The notes below the pieces were generated by a model, which made no database searches, was not told the DNA's origin, and saw only the letters and a list, made by a program, of their open reading frames with translations. Below, one piece after another: positions 43,589-54,148 of a stretch of 54,283 nt of DNA. The DNA is taken from the NCBI GenBank assembly GCA_007134675.1, contig SLKJ01000052.1:1-54283 (forward strand). Direction: 5' to 3'. This DNA is from Bacteroidales bacterium. Lineage in GTDB: Bacteria > Bacteroidota > Bacteroidia > Bacteroidales > PUMT01. Every line of letters starts with the position of its first letter. Positions within the stretch are counted from its first letter, which is position 1. A program made the position numbers and the translations under genes.

Positions 43589-44923
43589 ATGGATTATAAG
43601 TTGAAAATAAAAAAGCTGTTACACTTTTTAAAAAAAGACATCTGGAGGATGCCCCTCGATGAATTATCACCGGTCAGGGCATTTTTATTGAGGCAGCTTC
43701 AGATTTTTATAATAGCAGTGAGGGGTCTGTACGAGGATAAGGTTTATCTTCAGGCTTCTGCACTGACTTTTTACACCCTTCTCTCTCTTGTTCCCATAGT
43801 TGCAATGGCATTTGGAATTGCTACCGGATTCGGCCTTGAAAGATATCTTGAAGCTGAATTGTCAAAAGTCTTTACCGGCAGGGAGGAGGTTTTGGAGTGG
43901 GTGCTGAGTTTTTCACAATCACTGCTGGAGGCAACAAAGGGAGGGGTCATGGCAGCAGTCGGACTGGTTATACTTTTTTATACAGTGATGAAGGTTTTCA
44001 GTCACATTGAAGACTCTTTCAACAATATCTGGCAGGTAAATCAGTCAAGGAGCTTTACAAGAAAATTTGCCGATTATTTTTCAATGATCCTGATAGCCCC
44101 TGTCTTTATCTTTCTCTCAAACCTTTTTACTGTTTTTTTTACAACACAATTAGATGAAATTACTTCAAATATTACCCTTCTCGGATATTTTAGCCCGGTA
44201 ATTATGACTATTGTAAGACTTATACCGTATATTCTTCTGTGGTTCATTTTTACCATTCTTTATATGATCATGCCAAATACCAAGGTTAATTTCACATCCG
44301 CCCTTCTGGCAGGGATCATAGCGGGAACGCTTTTTCAGCTGGTGCAATGGGGATATATTTATTTTCAGGTCGGTGTATCACGCTACAATGCAATATATGG
44401 TAGTTTTGCCGCACTTCCCCTTTTGCTGATGTGGATGCAGGTAAGCTGGCTCGTAGTTCTTTTCGGTGCTGAGATATCATTTGCAAATCAGAATATTGAA
44501 CAATATGAATACGAGTCGGAAACCAGAAATATGAGTATCTATAACCGAAGGATTGTAACTTTGTATATAACTCATCTGCTGATTAAAAATTTCGAAAAGG
44601 GAATTCCTCCCTATACAGCAAGACAAATAAGCAACGAACTTCATATACCGATAAGACTTGTCATGGAGATTCTGTATGTACTGATTGATATTCAGGTAGT
44701 CTCTGCAGTGAAAACAAAGTTTGATAAAGAGACGGCTTACCAGCCCGCAGTAGATATTAACCGGTTATCTATCAAATACCTTACAGATAAACTGGATCAC
44801 CGTGGAATGGATGTGCTTGTTGCCAAAAAGGATCAGAATTTTGAAAAGATAAAGAATTTGATGGCCTCTTTTAACAAGCATCTTGAGAAAAGTGCTGAAA
44901 ATGTGCTTTTAAAAGATATTTAG
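43589..44923 (+). CDS. YihY/BrkB family inner-membrane protein
   Basis: 444 residues from ATG 43589, with GGAG 4-7 bases upstream. About six helices, with the signature ASALTFYTLLSLVPIVAMAFGI, DSFNNIWQV and the second half FQLVQWGYIYFQVGVSRYNAIYGSFAALPLLLMWMQVSWLVVLFGAEISFA. A cytoplasmic C-terminal domain of ~120 residues (YTARQISNELHIPIRLVMEILYVLIDIQVV) resembles a winged helix, as in larger members. Function is uncertain; the family was once called ribonuclease BN by mistake. Convergent with the TolC gene (8-base gap). Confidence 0.92.
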   Translation: MDYKLKIKKLLHFLKKDIWRMPLDELSPVRAFLLRQLQIFIIAVRGLYEDKVYLQASALTFYTLLSLVPIVAMAFGIATGFGLERYLEAELSKVFTGREEVLEWVLSFSQSLLEATKGGVMAAVGLVILFYTVMKVFSHIEDSFNNIWQVNQSRSFTRKFADYFSMILIAPVFIFLSNLFTVFFTTQLDEITSNITLLGYFSPVIMTIVRLIPYILLWFIFTILYMIMPNTKVNFTSALLAGIIAGTLFQLVQWGYIYFQVGVSRYNAIYGSFAALPLLLMWMQVSWLVVLFGAEISFANQNIEQYEYESETRNMSIYNRRIVTLYITHLLIKNFEKGIPPYTARQISNELHIPIRLVMEILYVLIDIQVVSAVKTKFDKETAYQPAVDINRLSIKYLTDKLDHRGMDVLVAKKDQNFEKIKNLMASFNKHLEKSAENVLLKDI

Positions 44924-44931
44924 CCCGGCAT

Positions 44932-46260
44932 TCAGGCACCTATAAATTCCGTTATCCTGCCTGAAATCTGCAACAGTGATATTTCTGCCAGTTTTGTCTG
45001 ATATTGTATCGAAAGAAGTCTCTCTTCTGCCTCCAGCAAGCTTTTTTGCACCTCGCGCAGTTCAATTCCCGCAAGTGCTCCAAGTCTGTAACGTTCAAAA
45101 GCAATCTCAACGTTAGCCCGTGCTGTTTCAAGGTTCTCATATTCCATTTCAAGCAACCTCAGATTATTGTCGTAAGCCTTGAAAATGGTTAACAGGTCGG
45201 CCTTTACCTCCTGAAGAAGTTGCTGATACAGGAGCTCGCGGTTATTGATCTCTATCGTTGCATTGCTCAGTTCCCGCCGGCGGTTATAGCCGTCAAAAAG
45301 GTTTATGCCGATGGTAAAACCGTAATTGAAGCCCAGCGTATGCTGATTATTAATATTTCCTGTCTGGAAAGTGCTGAATGTATAACCGTATCCGGTGTTT
45401 AGATTCAGATAAGGATAGGTTCGGGAAGCAATAACCTGCCGGTCCAGTTCAGAGACTTTCTGATTACTTTCAGCAAGCAGCAGGTTGGCATTCTGTTCAA
45501 GGGTTCTTGCCAACAGATCCTCATATAACAGACCTTTATCTACTACGATAACAGTATCTTTTACGCCAAACAGCAAATCGAAATCCTGTACCCCCAGCAG
45601 CTCATTCAAACGTATCTGAGAGGCTCTGAGCACTTCATACTGTCGTGAAAGCCTTGAGCTGTCCGCATTAAGAAACACGCGTGACTGCATCATGTCCAGA
45701 CGGGATCCTGAGCCGATCAGATATCTTTCTTCATCAATACGGAATCTTTCCCTTGAAAGGGAAACGGCATAAATCAGGTTATTAAGTTGCCTTGTCTGCT
45801 GAATATAGTTAAAATATTCGGATGCCATCCGGGCAATAAAGCTTTCAAGTTCAAGTCTTGTGCTCATTTCACCCTGTAATTTTAGTTCCTCCAGCCTGCT
45901 GTAAGTAGTCTGTACCCTGAAACCGCTGAAAAGATTCCAGCCAAGGTTGAGCCCTGCATTTGTCACCGTATTATGTATTCCACTGGTGCTTCCGGTTCCG
46001 CCATCTGCAAAAGATTGTCTTGTATTGTTGACATTTCCTGAATGCCTTGTGCTGAGATCCAGTACAGGAAAAAAGCCGGCATTTCCGCGGGTGAAATTAT
46101 TGTCTGAAATCTCCTGCCTGTTACGTGCAATTTGCAGTGAAAAATTATTCTCTATTCCTATGCTGATGAATTCACTCAATTCATACTTTTCCTGTCCGTC
46201 CAGATTGATAAAATTTATTAAAAAGATAATATTAAGCAGCAGCAGTTGATTTATCTTCAT
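44932..46260 (-). CDS. TolC-family outer-membrane efflux channel
   Basis: 442 residues from ATG 46260, chosen because it gives a signal peptide (LLLLNIIFLINFINLDGQ). This start lies inside the end of the RND gene, a 29-base overlap. Two OEP repeats are visible, each with long coiled-coil helices (RQEISDNNFTRGNAGFFPVLDLS and ANLLLAESNQKVSELDRQVIASRTYPYLNLN). It is the outer-membrane exit duct of the RND pump encoded just upstream. Last gene of the three-gene run. Confidence 0.93.
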   Translation of the reverse strand: MKINQLLLLNIIFLINFINLDGQEKYELSEFISIGIENNFSLQIARNRQEISDNNFTRGNAGFFPVLDLSTRHSGNVNNTRQSFADGGTGSTSGIHNTVTNAGLNLGWNLFSGFRVQTTYSRLEELKLQGEMSTRLELESFIARMASEYFNYIQQTRQLNNLIYAVSLSRERFRIDEERYLIGSGSRLDMMQSRVFLNADSSRLSRQYEVLRASQIRLNELLGVQDFDLLFGVKDTVIVVDKGLLYEDLLARTLEQNANLLLAESNQKVSELDRQVIASRTYPYLNLNTGYGYTFSTFQTGNINNQHTLGFNYGFTIGINLFDGYNRRRELSNATIEINNRELLYQQLLQEVKADLLTIFKAYDNNLRLLEMEYENLETARANVEIAFERYRLGALAGIELREVQKSLLEAEERLLSIQYQTKLAEISLLQISGRITEFIGA

Positions 46261-49200
46261 TTTTTTGTGTCTTTGTTTCACTGGATACATATGAATAGAT
46301 TGCCGGTACAACGTAAAGGGTAAGGAATGTCGACACCAGCAGTCCCCCGATAACCGCCACACCCATTGCTATACGGCTTTGTGCTCCTTCACCCAGCCCC
46401 AGTGTTAGCGGAAGAATACCCAATATGGTTGAAATACTTACCATTAGAATTGGTCTGAACCTGGCTGCAGCAGCATATTTAATCGCCTCTATCTTCTCCA
46501 TTCCTGCTCTTTTACGCTGATTTGCAAACTCGACAATCAGGATCCCGTTTTTTGAAACCAATCCGATAAGCATAATAATTCCGATCTGGCTGAAAATGTT
46601 CATTGTAATGTTAAAATACCACATGAATATCAGGGCGCCGGTAAGTGCAAGTGGTACCGTCATCATAACAATTACGGGGTCTCTGAAGCTTTCAAATTGT
46701 GCTGAAAGAACCAGGAAGATCAGGACAAGTGCCAGCAGGAATGCAAAGATAAGGCTTGATGCGCTTTCGCGGAAGTCTTTGGAATCACCTGCCAGTGCAG
46801 TCCGGAAAGTGTCATCCAGGGTTTCATCTGCAATCCTGTCCATTTCATCCAGTGCCTGTCCAATTGTCCATCCATCAGAAAGTCCTGCTGAAATTGTTGC
46901 AGAAACAAACCTGTTATACCTGTATAATTGAGGGGGAGCAGTCTCTTCAGTAAGTGTTACAAGGTTATCAAGCTGAATCATATCACCGTTATTGCTTCTC
47001 ACGTAAAGAGATTTAAGATCAAGCGGCTTGTTTCTGTTTTCTCTCTGCATTTCACCCAGAATCTGGTACTGTTTCCCGTTCATGAAAAAATATCCAAACC
47101 TCTGACCACTCAGTGCGAGTTGAAGTGTCTGTCCGATATTCTCTGTGGAAACTCCCATAAGCGCAGCTTTTTCCCTGTTCAGGTGTATTCGAAGCTCAGG
47201 CCTTGTAAATTTGAGATTTGCATCGGCCATCTGAAAAGCAGGGTTTTCATTTACCTTTTCCATAAACTCAGGAAGCACTTCCCTTAGTTTATCAATACTT
47301 GTTGCCTGGAGCACATATTGAACGGGCATACCTGATCGCCTCCCTCCAAATGTGGATTGTTGCATAACCCTGGCCATTGCCCTTGTTCTGTTCCTTACTT
47401 CAACAGTCAGATCCCTTGCAATTTCCATCTGGGACCGTTCACGCTCGCCGGGCGGTTTGAGCAATATCCTTACGAAACTCCAGGTTCCGCGGGTTAATGC
47501 AAGTATGCCTTCACGCTCATGTTCAGGAACAACATCTCTGGTCATCTGAGCTATCTCCTCATTATAACTCTGAGCAAATTCATATGATGCCCCCTCGGGC
47601 ATGGTAATATTGATTATAACCTGCGACCGGTCCTCCAGTGGTGCCATCTCTGATGGGATTACCAACCAGAGCAATGCAATGGTTGCAACCGAACCTCCAA
47701 TTATCAGAAACGTAAGCCTCCTGCGCTGAAGGAATTTTTCAAGTGAATTTTTGTATCGCAGGTTCAGGTTTTGAAAAAACTTTTCAGTCGATTCATAAAA
47801 TTTCCCATGTTTTTTTTTCTTCACCTTTAATATCTTTGTGGCAAGCATTGGGGTGAACGACAATGCAACGAATGAAGAAATTGCCACAGCACCTGCTATT
47901 ACAATGCTGAATTCCCTGAACAATCTGCCTGTCATCCCTTCCATGAATACGATGGGGAAAAAGACAGCTATAAGGGTAATTGTGGTTGCTATAATGGCAA
48001 AAAATATCTCTTTTGAACCTTCCAGACCTGCCTGAACCGGGTTCTTCCCTTTTTCGATCTTGGAGTATATATTCTCCATCATTACTATAGCATCATCAAC
48101 CACCAGTCCGATAGCAAGAACAATGGCGAGAAGGGTAAGCACATTAATTGTAAATCCGGCCATGTACATGATGAAGAATGAACCTACAAGAGAAACAGGA
48201 ATAACAAGAATAGGTATTAAAGTTGTCCGCCAGTCCCTCAAAAAGAAAAATATTACCAGCACAACAAGAAAGAAGGCAATAAAAATCGTGTTCCTTACTT
48301 CCATTATCGACGACCTGATAAACCGGGTGTTATCAAAACCAATATCGATAATCACATCATCAGGAAGGTCTCTCTCCATCATCGCCAGTCTTCTGTATAC
48401 CTCATCGGCTATTTCTATATGATTTGAGCCCGGTTGTGGTACGATTGCAGTACCTACCATAGGAATGTCATCTCTTTTCATCATGCCCCTGATATCTTCA
48501 GGGCCCAGTTCTGCATGTCCGACGTCAGAAAAACGGACCACCTGATCGCCGGACTGGTAGATGATCATATTGTTAAATTCCTGAGCTGTCGTCATCAGTC
48601 CCAGTGTCCGTATGGACAATTCAGTTGTATTTCCCTCAATTCTACCTGCCGGCAGTTCAACATTCTCACGACTGATTGCATTTCGAACGTCAAGGGGGGT
48701 CAGTCCGTAACCTGCCAGTTTTGCCGGATCCAGCCAAAGCCGCATGGCCCATCTTTTTTCACCCCAGATCAATACCGCGCTTACACCATCAATAGTCTGC
48801 AGTTGCTCTCTCAGGGTCAGGTCTGCAATCTCTGATAACTCAAGAAGAGAACGCTCAGCACTCTGGACATTTATGAACATTATAGGACTGGCGTCAGCGT
48901 CAGCTTTAGCCACTACCGGAGGATCAGCATCACGTGGTAGAAGTCGCTGGGCCTGTGCTACTTTGTCACGTACATCATTGGCTGCAGTTTCCATGTCAAC
49001 GCTAAGTTCAAACTCTACGGTAATACTGCTGCTACCCTGGCGACTTGTACTGGTTAAGGAACGGATGCCCGGAACTGCATTGATTGATTGTTCCAGTGGT
49101 TCTGTTATCTGGGTCTCTATCACATCAGAGTTGGCACCGGGATAGGTTGCCCTGACATTAATTATTGGGGGGTCAACGCTGGGGAACTCCCTGACACCCA

Positions 49201-49294
49201 GAAAAGTCATACCTATTGCACCGAAAAGCAAAATCAGCAAAGTGAATACTGTCGACAGTACCGGTCTCTTTATGCTTAGTGATGAAAGGCTCAT
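46232..49294 (-). CDS. RND efflux pump, HAE1 (AcrB-like) family
   Basis: 1020 residues from ATG 49294, the usual start LSSLSIKRPVLSTV; a further 16 codons upstream are open but overlap the adaptor gene region. Twelve membrane helices and two large periplasmic loops. TM4 carries the proton-relay pair in LAIGLVVDDAIVMMENI (Asp-Asp), and the second half has GLVSKNGILIVEF. The sequence is of the drug-type HAE1 class rather than heavy-metal CusA, despite the copper ATPase next to it. Works with the HlyD-type adaptor and the TolC-type channel as one operon. Confidence 0.95.
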   Translation of the reverse strand: MSLSSLSIKRPVLSTVFTLLILLFGAIGMTFLGVREFPSVDPPIINVRATYPGANSDVIETQITEPLEQSINAVPGIRSLTSTSRQGSSSITVEFELSVDMETAANDVRDKVAQAQRLLPRDADPPVVAKADADASPIMFINVQSAERSLLELSEIADLTLREQLQTIDGVSAVLIWGEKRWAMRLWLDPAKLAGYGLTPLDVRNAISRENVELPAGRIEGNTTELSIRTLGLMTTAQEFNNMIIYQSGDQVVRFSDVGHAELGPEDIRGMMKRDDIPMVGTAIVPQPGSNHIEIADEVYRRLAMMERDLPDDVIIDIGFDNTRFIRSSIMEVRNTIFIAFFLVVLVIFFFLRDWRTTLIPILVIPVSLVGSFFIMYMAGFTINVLTLLAIVLAIGLVVDDAIVMMENIYSKIEKGKNPVQAGLEGSKEIFFAIIATTITLIAVFFPIVFMEGMTGRLFREFSIVIAGAVAISSFVALSFTPMLATKILKVKKKKHGKFYESTEKFFQNLNLRYKNSLEKFLQRRRLTFLIIGGSVATIALLWLVIPSEMAPLEDRSQVIINITMPEGASYEFAQSYNEEIAQMTRDVVPEHEREGILALTRGTWSFVRILLKPPGERERSQMEIARDLTVEVRNRTRAMARVMQQSTFGGRRSGMPVQYVLQATSIDKLREVLPEFMEKVNENPAFQMADANLKFTRPELRIHLNREKAALMGVSTENIGQTLQLALSGQRFGYFFMNGKQYQILGEMQRENRNKPLDLKSLYVRSNNGDMIQLDNLVTLTEETAPPQLYRYNRFVSATISAGLSDGWTIGQALDEMDRIADETLDDTFRTALAGDSKDFRESASSLIFAFLLALVLIFLVLSAQFESFRDPVIVMMTVPLALTGALIFMWYFNITMNIFSQIGIIMLIGLVSKNGILIVEFANQRKRAGMEKIEAIKYAAAARFRPILMVSISTILGILPLTLGLGEGAQSRIAMGVAVIGGLLVSTFLTLYVVPAIYSYVSSETKTQKNEDKSTAAA

Positions 49295-49307
49295 TATACC
49301 ATTTTTA

Positions 49308-50411
49308 TTAACGACCGTTTTCCTGAAAATGATAGATTTCAACAGGCAAATTGGGCCTGAGCTGCATTACACCCGAGGTAAGCAGTGTATCCCCAAACTC
49401 CAGTCCCCGAACAATCTGAATATGCGATTCGGTCCTTAACCCGGTACTGACATAAACTGGCTGAGCCCGTCCGGATCTGTAGACAAAAACCTTTTCGCCT
49501 TCCATTTCAGGAATTATTGCCTCTGTGGGGATTGCCACGGCATTGTCTGTTTCAGAGAGCTGGAGGGTAATATTGGTAAATCGTCCTGGTTTTAATTCTT
49601 CATTGATGTTTGGGTATAGTGCTCTTACAACAACAGCACGTGTTCTGACATCAACTTTGGGTTCTACAGCGTAAACCTGTGCATTGAATGTATCAGAAAT
49701 GCCATCAACCATGAAGCTTAGAGGAAAACCGGGCAATATTTCGCCCGAGTAACGTTCGGGGACTGAAAATTCTATTTTAAGAGGTTTGTTCTTTACAAGC
49801 CGGGCAATTTTCGTGTTGGTATTTACATAAGTACCTTCACTTACATGGCGGAGACCAACAACTCCGTCAAAAGGAGCCCTTAATTCGGTTTCGGAAATTC
49901 TCGCCTCAATAAGAGCTATATCTGCCTCAATTACCTGAAGTTCTGTAACTACCTGGTCATAGCTCTCCTGGCTGATGGCATCTCTTTCAAGTAAGCTTCT
50001 CTGGCGAAATTCTCTTTCCTGAACCAGCCGTTTCTGCGCTTCGAGTCTCTGAAGCTGCGCCTGAAGGGGACGGTCATTTATTTTGGCCATCAGTTCTCCT
50101 TCCCTGACATGGGTACCCTCCTGAAAATAGATTCCAACAATTCTGCCGGAGGTTTCAAATGAAAGATCTGTTTCTTCATCTGACATCAGAGTACCTGTAC
50201 TATTTCTTATTTCACTGAGATTTTTTGGAGTTATGACCAGGGCCTGAACGTTAAGGGCCTGCGGCCCTCTTTGCAAGGCAGGATTTCCACCCCCGGGAGA
50301 ATTATTGTTACCGGCCAAAAGCGGTTTGATTTTGGGATAAAGAATAATCCCTAAAAGGGAAACTGCTAGAAAAATATATAAACCTGTCCTTATCTTCTTT
50401 CTGGCTGTCAT
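49308..50411 (-). CDS. RND efflux periplasmic adaptor (HlyD/AcrA type)
   Basis: 367 residues. An N-terminal membrane anchor (TGLYIFLAVSLLGIILYP) is followed by a Gly/Asn/Pro-rich linker. A biotinyl-lipoyl-like half motif GRIVGIYFQEGTHVREGELMAKIND precedes a short coiled coil (~115-160), then the second half ELRAPFDGVVGLRHVSEGTYV and a C-terminal beta-barrel. It links the RND pump to the outer-membrane channel. It ends 13 bases before the pump start, so translation is probably coupled. Confidence 0.94.
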   Translation of the reverse strand: MTARKKIRTGLYIFLAVSLLGIILYPKIKPLLAGNNNSPGGGNPALQRGPQALNVQALVITPKNLSEIRNSTGTLMSDEETDLSFETSGRIVGIYFQEGTHVREGELMAKINDRPLQAQLQRLEAQKRLVQEREFRQRSLLERDAISQESYDQVVTELQVIEADIALIEARISETELRAPFDGVVGLRHVSEGTYVNTNTKIARLVKNKPLKIEFSVPERYSGEILPGFPLSFMVDGISDTFNAQVYAVEPKVDVRTRAVVVRALYPNINEELKPGRFTNITLQLSETDNAVAIPTEAIIPEMEGEKVFVYRSGRAQPVYVSTGLRTESHIQIVRGLEFGDTLLTSGVMQLRPNLPVEIYHFQENGR

Positions 50412-50599
50412 TGGAATAATGCTGATGATTTTGTAGTCTGTAAAGTTAACATCTATGATACGATTTAAACGTGTTGTTAAACCTTAATGTTTAGCATATC
50501 TGTCCGTCCTGAATGAACCTGTCAGATAAAACGCTGGCCTTATGGTAATTATTACAGGATGAAATAGTCCTAAAATATGTTAAATGATAATATCCGGTT
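50412..50599 (-). other. Gap between copA and the RND operon
   Basis: 188 bases. No terminator hairpin with a T-run and no exact TAnnTTTG box could be seen, so it is unclear if the RND genes have their own promoter or are read from copA. Confidence 0.3.
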
Positions 50600-52819
50600 C
50601 TATGCCTGTATTTTTCTGTGTTTAAGTCGCAGACTATTACTTATTACAGAAACTGAGCTGAAAGCCATGGCTGCACCTGCCAGCATTGGATTGAGCAGAT
50701 ATCCTGTGAATGGATAGAGAATACCGGCTGCTATCGGTATACCGGTAACATTGTATATAAATGCCCAGAAGAGGTTCTGTCTGATTGTTTTTACCGTCTC
50801 CCCTGAAAGTTTCAGTGCAGTAATGATTTTATCGATATCACCTTTTATGATTGTGATATCTGAGCTCTCCACGGCTATGTCAGTTCCGGAACCCATTGCA
50901 ATACCAAGGTCTGCTCTGGTAAGGGCTGGTGAGTCATTTATTCCGTCACCTACCATGGCGACCACCTTTCCGGCTGATTGAAGTCCTTTAATATAATCAA
51001 GTTTGCTGTCGGGTATGGCGTTTGCTACAAATTTATCTATTCCTGCCATTTCTGATATTACGCGGGCTGTTTCACGGTTGTCGCCGGTGAGCATATGTAC
51101 TTCCAGGCCCATTTTTTTCATTTTTGAAACTGAATCAGCGGCATTTTCTCTGAGCCTGTCAGAAACTGCCAGCAACATCTCTGCTTTCCCGCCAATGGAG
51201 ATGAAAACCGGAGTTTTACCCTTTTTTTCAAAGTTCAGTGCATTCTCCACTAATTTAGCAGGTATCGTAACATTGTTTTCCTCAAGAAGGTCACTGTTGC
51301 CGGCCAGATAGCGTCTGACACCCCTGGTAAACTCAATTCCCCTGCCGGTAATGCTGTTGAATGAGTCAATTTTTGAAGGTTTTGTCCCTTTAGCTGAAAG
51401 ATATCGTACAATAGCCTGTCCCAAAGGATGTTCAGATCTTGATTCTGCTTCAAGCAACAAACCTTCAAGACTTTGGTCATTTCCGTTGGTGTTGCTTACA
51501 TACTCTGTCACCTCCGGCTTACCGACAGTCAGGGTACCTGTTTTGTCAAGTACTATGGTATCAATTTTTTCTGCCAGCTCGAGGCTTTGGGCTTCACGGA
51601 TAAGTATCCCAAGATCAGCTCCTTTTCCTATTCCAACCATCAGGGCTGTAGGAGTTGCCAATCCGAGGGCACACGGACAGGCAATTATGAGTACTGAAAC
51701 CGAAGTGACAACTGCATATGTGAAAGATGGGGGAGGACCCGTTATATTCCAAACAATGAAACCGGCAATTGCAATAAGGATAACTACGGGGACAAACACT
51801 CCGGCCAGCCTGTCCACCATCGCCTGGATCCCTGCCTTGCTGCCCTGGGCTTCTTCCACCAGTTTGATAATGCGGGCAAGCATGGTATCTGATCCTACTC
51901 TTTCAGCAACAAAATTGAAACTTCCGGCTCCATTAATTGTGGACCCTGTTACTTTATCACCGGGGTTTTTCTCTACAGGCATTGATTCGCCGGTAATCAT
52001 GCTTTCATCAATCCATGCCGTCCCCTCAAGAAGGGTTCCGTCTACAGGGATTTTTTCTCCCGGCCTTACAATCACAGTATGACCTGGTATTACCTTGTCA
52101 ACCGGTATATCGGTTATGTTGCCGTCAATTATTACCCTGGCGCTTACAGGCTGCAGTCCCATAAGTTTTTTTATTGACTCAGAGGTTTTTGATTTTGCTT
52201 TCTTTTCGAGAAATCTTCCCAGCAGAATCAGTGTTATGATTACTGCTGCAGCTTCATAATATACATGAGGATAGTGACCTCTTTCAAGCAGGTAACCCGG
52301 GAAAAAGGTATTGAAAAGACTGAACAGGAATGCTGACCCGGTTCCAACAGCAACCAGCGTCTCCATACTTGCCTGAGCATGGGCAGCCTTTTTCCATGCT
52401 ATTATGAAAAAATCACGCCCCATAACCGTAATCACCGGGAAGGTAAGAACCATCATTATCCAGTTTGCATAAGGAGCATGCATGAAAAACATTCCATAAA
52501 CAAAAACCGGTAAGGTCAGAATGGCAGAAAATATAAATCTTCTGCGAAGTGTAAGTAATTGTTTTTCCTCTCTTTGCTCCCGTGTTTTTATATCAGCAGT
52601 TTCTCTTGCAGCAAGTGAATAGCCGGCCTGCCTGAGCTGCTTATCAAGATCGGATAATCCGGTCTCCTCCTCATCATATTCAACAACAACACTGTTGATG
52701 GATAAGTTAACCTTTGCAGAGTGCACACCCTCGTAATTTGCAAGTATGTTCTGCACACTTGTTGCACAGGATGCACATGACATCCCCTCTACGTCCCAGG
52801 TTTCCTTAACAAGACCCAT
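50600..52819 (-). CDS. copA: Copper-transporting P1B-type ATPase
   Basis: 739 residues. The N-terminal metal-binding domain has GMSCASC (Cys15, Cys18). Transmembrane CPC motif at Cys381-Pro-Cys383 in [15 protein letters not shown]. Phosphorylation site Asp425 in [13 protein letters not shown] motif SEHPLG, and the hinge [13 protein letters not shown] plus the C-terminal MxxSS pattern ([16 protein letters not shown]) marks the Cu(I)-exporting class. Inner membrane. The small HMA protein lies 4 bases upstream, so the two form one unit. Confidence 0.95.
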   Translation of the reverse strand: MGLVKETWDVEGMSCASCATSVQNILANYEGVHSAKVNLSINSVVVEYDEEETGLSDLDKQLRQAGYSLAARETADIKTREQREEKQLLTLRRRFIFSAILTLPVFVYGMFFMHAPYANWIMMVLTFPVITVMGRDFFIIAWKKAAHAQASMETLVAVGTGSAFLFSLFNTFFPGYLLERGHYPHVYYEAAAVIITLILLGRFLEKKAKSKTSESIKKLMGLQPVSARVIIDGNITDIPVDKVIPGHTVIVRPGEKIPVDGTLLEGTAWIDESMITGESMPVEKNPGDKVTGSTINGAGSFNFVAERVGSDTMLARIIKLVEEAQGSKAGIQAMVDRLAGVFVPVVILIAIAGFIVWNITGPPPSFTYAVVTSVSVLIIACPCALGLATPTALMVGIGKGADLGILIREAQSLELAEKIDTIVLDKTGTLTVGKPEVTEYVSNTNGNDQSLEGLLLEAESRSEHPLGQAIVRYLSAKGTKPSKIDSFNSITGRGIEFTRGVRRYLAGNSDLLEENNVTIPAKLVENALNFEKKGKTPVFISIGGKAEMLLAVSDRLRENAADSVSKMKKMGLEVHMLTGDNRETARVISEMAGIDKFVANAIPDSKLDYIKGLQSAGKVVAMVGDGINDSPALTRADLGIAMGSGTDIAVESSDITIIKGDIDKIITALKLSGETVKTIRQNLFWAFIYNVTGIPIAAGILYPFTGYLLNPMLAGAAMAFSSVSVISNSLRLKHRKIQA

Positions 52820-52823
52820 TAAA

Positions 52824-53033
52824 TTAAAGTATTTCTATCTGGTAACCTGCAGATGTTATAAGTTTAATTATCTCTGCGGTATCAATATTTTCACCTTCGA
52901 CCCGAAGTATCTTATCAGGGCTGTTTGTATCAACTTCCCAACTGCTGATCCTTGAATCTCTGTCAAGAAACGGAGCTACGGCAGACTTGCAGCCATTACA
53001 GTTAATATTGGTTTTAAAAGAAAATTTATCCAT
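52824..53033 (-). CDS. Small heavy-metal-associated (HMA) protein, copper chaperone-like
   Basis: 69 residues with a ferredoxin-like HMA fold. The CxxC site is Cys12-Asn-Gly-Cys15 in [11 protein letters not shown]. The loop lacks the Met of the usual MxCxxC copper chaperones, so its affinity may differ. The C-terminal [19 protein letters not shown] is typical. Its likely role is delivery of copper to CopA or buffering. First gene of the copper pair. Confidence 0.9.
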   Translation of the reverse strand: MDKFSFKTNINCNGCKSAVAPFLDRDSRISSWEVDTNSPDKILRVEGENIDTAEIIKLITSAGYQIEIL

Positions 53034-53145
53034 TTTTCAATAATTTGGTTTATTGTATTAAACAACAAAAGTGCAGGCAGGTTCAATAATTCCCGGGATT
53101 ATGCTGCAAGGTGAAAAAGGACATTCAATGTATTAGTCCGAATCT

Positions 53146-53982
53146 CTATTTTTTCAGGTTATACAACTCTGATTTAACCCATTGCGCCCATTCACTGTCT
53201 GTTTTTGTTTTATCGAATTTCCGGTATGAGATGGGTTTGCCAATAATAACTTCAATTTTCTTGTTTCTTTTCCTGAAAAACTCACGCGGAAGGAGGGCTA
53301 ATTCGAGATTTGCTTTTATTCCAAGGTTTTTTCGCAGAAGATATACAGAATAAAACAGTAATGAGTTTCTGCCTGTAAAATAAAATGGTACAATATCTCG
53401 CTCACATTTAACAGCTTTGGATATAAAGCTTTTGCGCCATTCAAAATCCCGGATCTTCCGGTTTTTCACTCTTGAAACAAGTCCCCCGGGAAAATGGGTA
53501 ATAGGAACATCTGATTTACATACCCTGTCCAGCTCAATTAAATAGTCCCTGTAATTACTGCCAAAAACATTTACTGCAGCTATCAGAGGCCTTAACTGGG
53601 GAATAAGCATAAATAATTCATTCCCGATGGCTTTCAGGTTACCATATCGTTTTGCCACGATGCTTGTCAATACCAATCCGTCTGCTATTCCAAAAGGATG
53701 GTTCGCAACAAAAAAGCATTTTCCATTCTCCGGCAGATTGTCCAGACCCTTGATATCTGCATGGATGTTTAACTCAGAGAGGATCGCGGGCAAAAATTCA
53801 ACCCCGGTGTTTTGACGGTACTTTTCCAGCAGCCTGTTCATCTCATCCTGCCGGATAATTCGGGCAAGGAGGCTAATTGCAAACCCGGGAAGTCGTTTTA
53901 ATAATTTTGAATCGCTGGCTTTGACCAGTTCTTTTATATTAATATAGTCATTTGAAAAAACCATATTACTGGAATATTTCAT
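53146..53982 (-). CDS. Lysophospholipid acyltransferase family protein
   Basis: 278 residues. The acyltransferase motif ANHPFGIADG, with His95 and Asp101, is the catalytic block I. Block III is probably ITHFPGGLVSRVKNRKIRDFEW, with the Gly-Gly replacing the usual PEG. The N-terminal ~60 residues are hydrophobic-amphipathic, suggesting membrane association. It may acylate lysophosphatidate or an amino-lipid (OlsB-like enzymes have a similar NHPFGG box). Stands alone after a 112-base gap from the copper pair. Confidence 0.85.
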   Translation of the reverse strand: MKYSSNMVFSNDYINIKELVKASDSKLLKRLPGFAISLLARIIRQDEMNRLLEKYRQNTGVEFLPAILSELNIHADIKGLDNLPENGKCFFVANHPFGIADGLVLTSIVAKRYGNLKAIGNELFMLIPQLRPLIAAVNVFGSNYRDYLIELDRVCKSDVPITHFPGGLVSRVKNRKIRDFEWRKSFISKAVKCERDIVPFYFTGRNSLLFYSVYLLRKNLGIKANLELALLPREFFRKRNKKIEVIIGKPISYRKFDKTKTDSEWAQWVKSELYNLKK

Positions 53983-54047
53983 GCTTCACATTTGGTAACC
54001 ACAATTAACTTCATTAATCCGGAGCAATTTATAACCGGGCTTTAATT
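53983..54047. other. Non-coding sequence upstream of the repeat pair
   Basis: No gene is visible from 53983 to the window end (301 bases). This part is AT-rich and presumably holds the acyltransferase promoter (- strand). The rest of the gap is taken by the two repeat units below. Confidence 0.4.
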
Positions 54048-54148
54048 CCTGTCCATGCAATTTTGACGAATATAATCAAATTTTGACTTACACTCGGAAA
54101 CACTTCGTTTTCACATGAATTTTTTTCATTTGATAGTGTGTAATTTTA
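54048..54148 (+). repeat. Non-coding ~100-base repeat, unit 1
   Basis: Begins CCTGT, then AATTTTG...CAAATT (an imperfect dyad), TGACTTACA (54084-54092), a variable centre, TTTTTTCAT, and ends TGTGTAATTTTA. From TGACTTACA onward it aligns to unit 2 over 65 bases without a gap, with both ends strongly conserved and the middle diverged. Confidence 0.75.

Noticed and set aside
46232-49294. Many long open frames on the + strand opposite the RND gene
   Set aside because: They are antisense shadows of a highly conserved pump gene, without signal peptides, motifs or initiation context.
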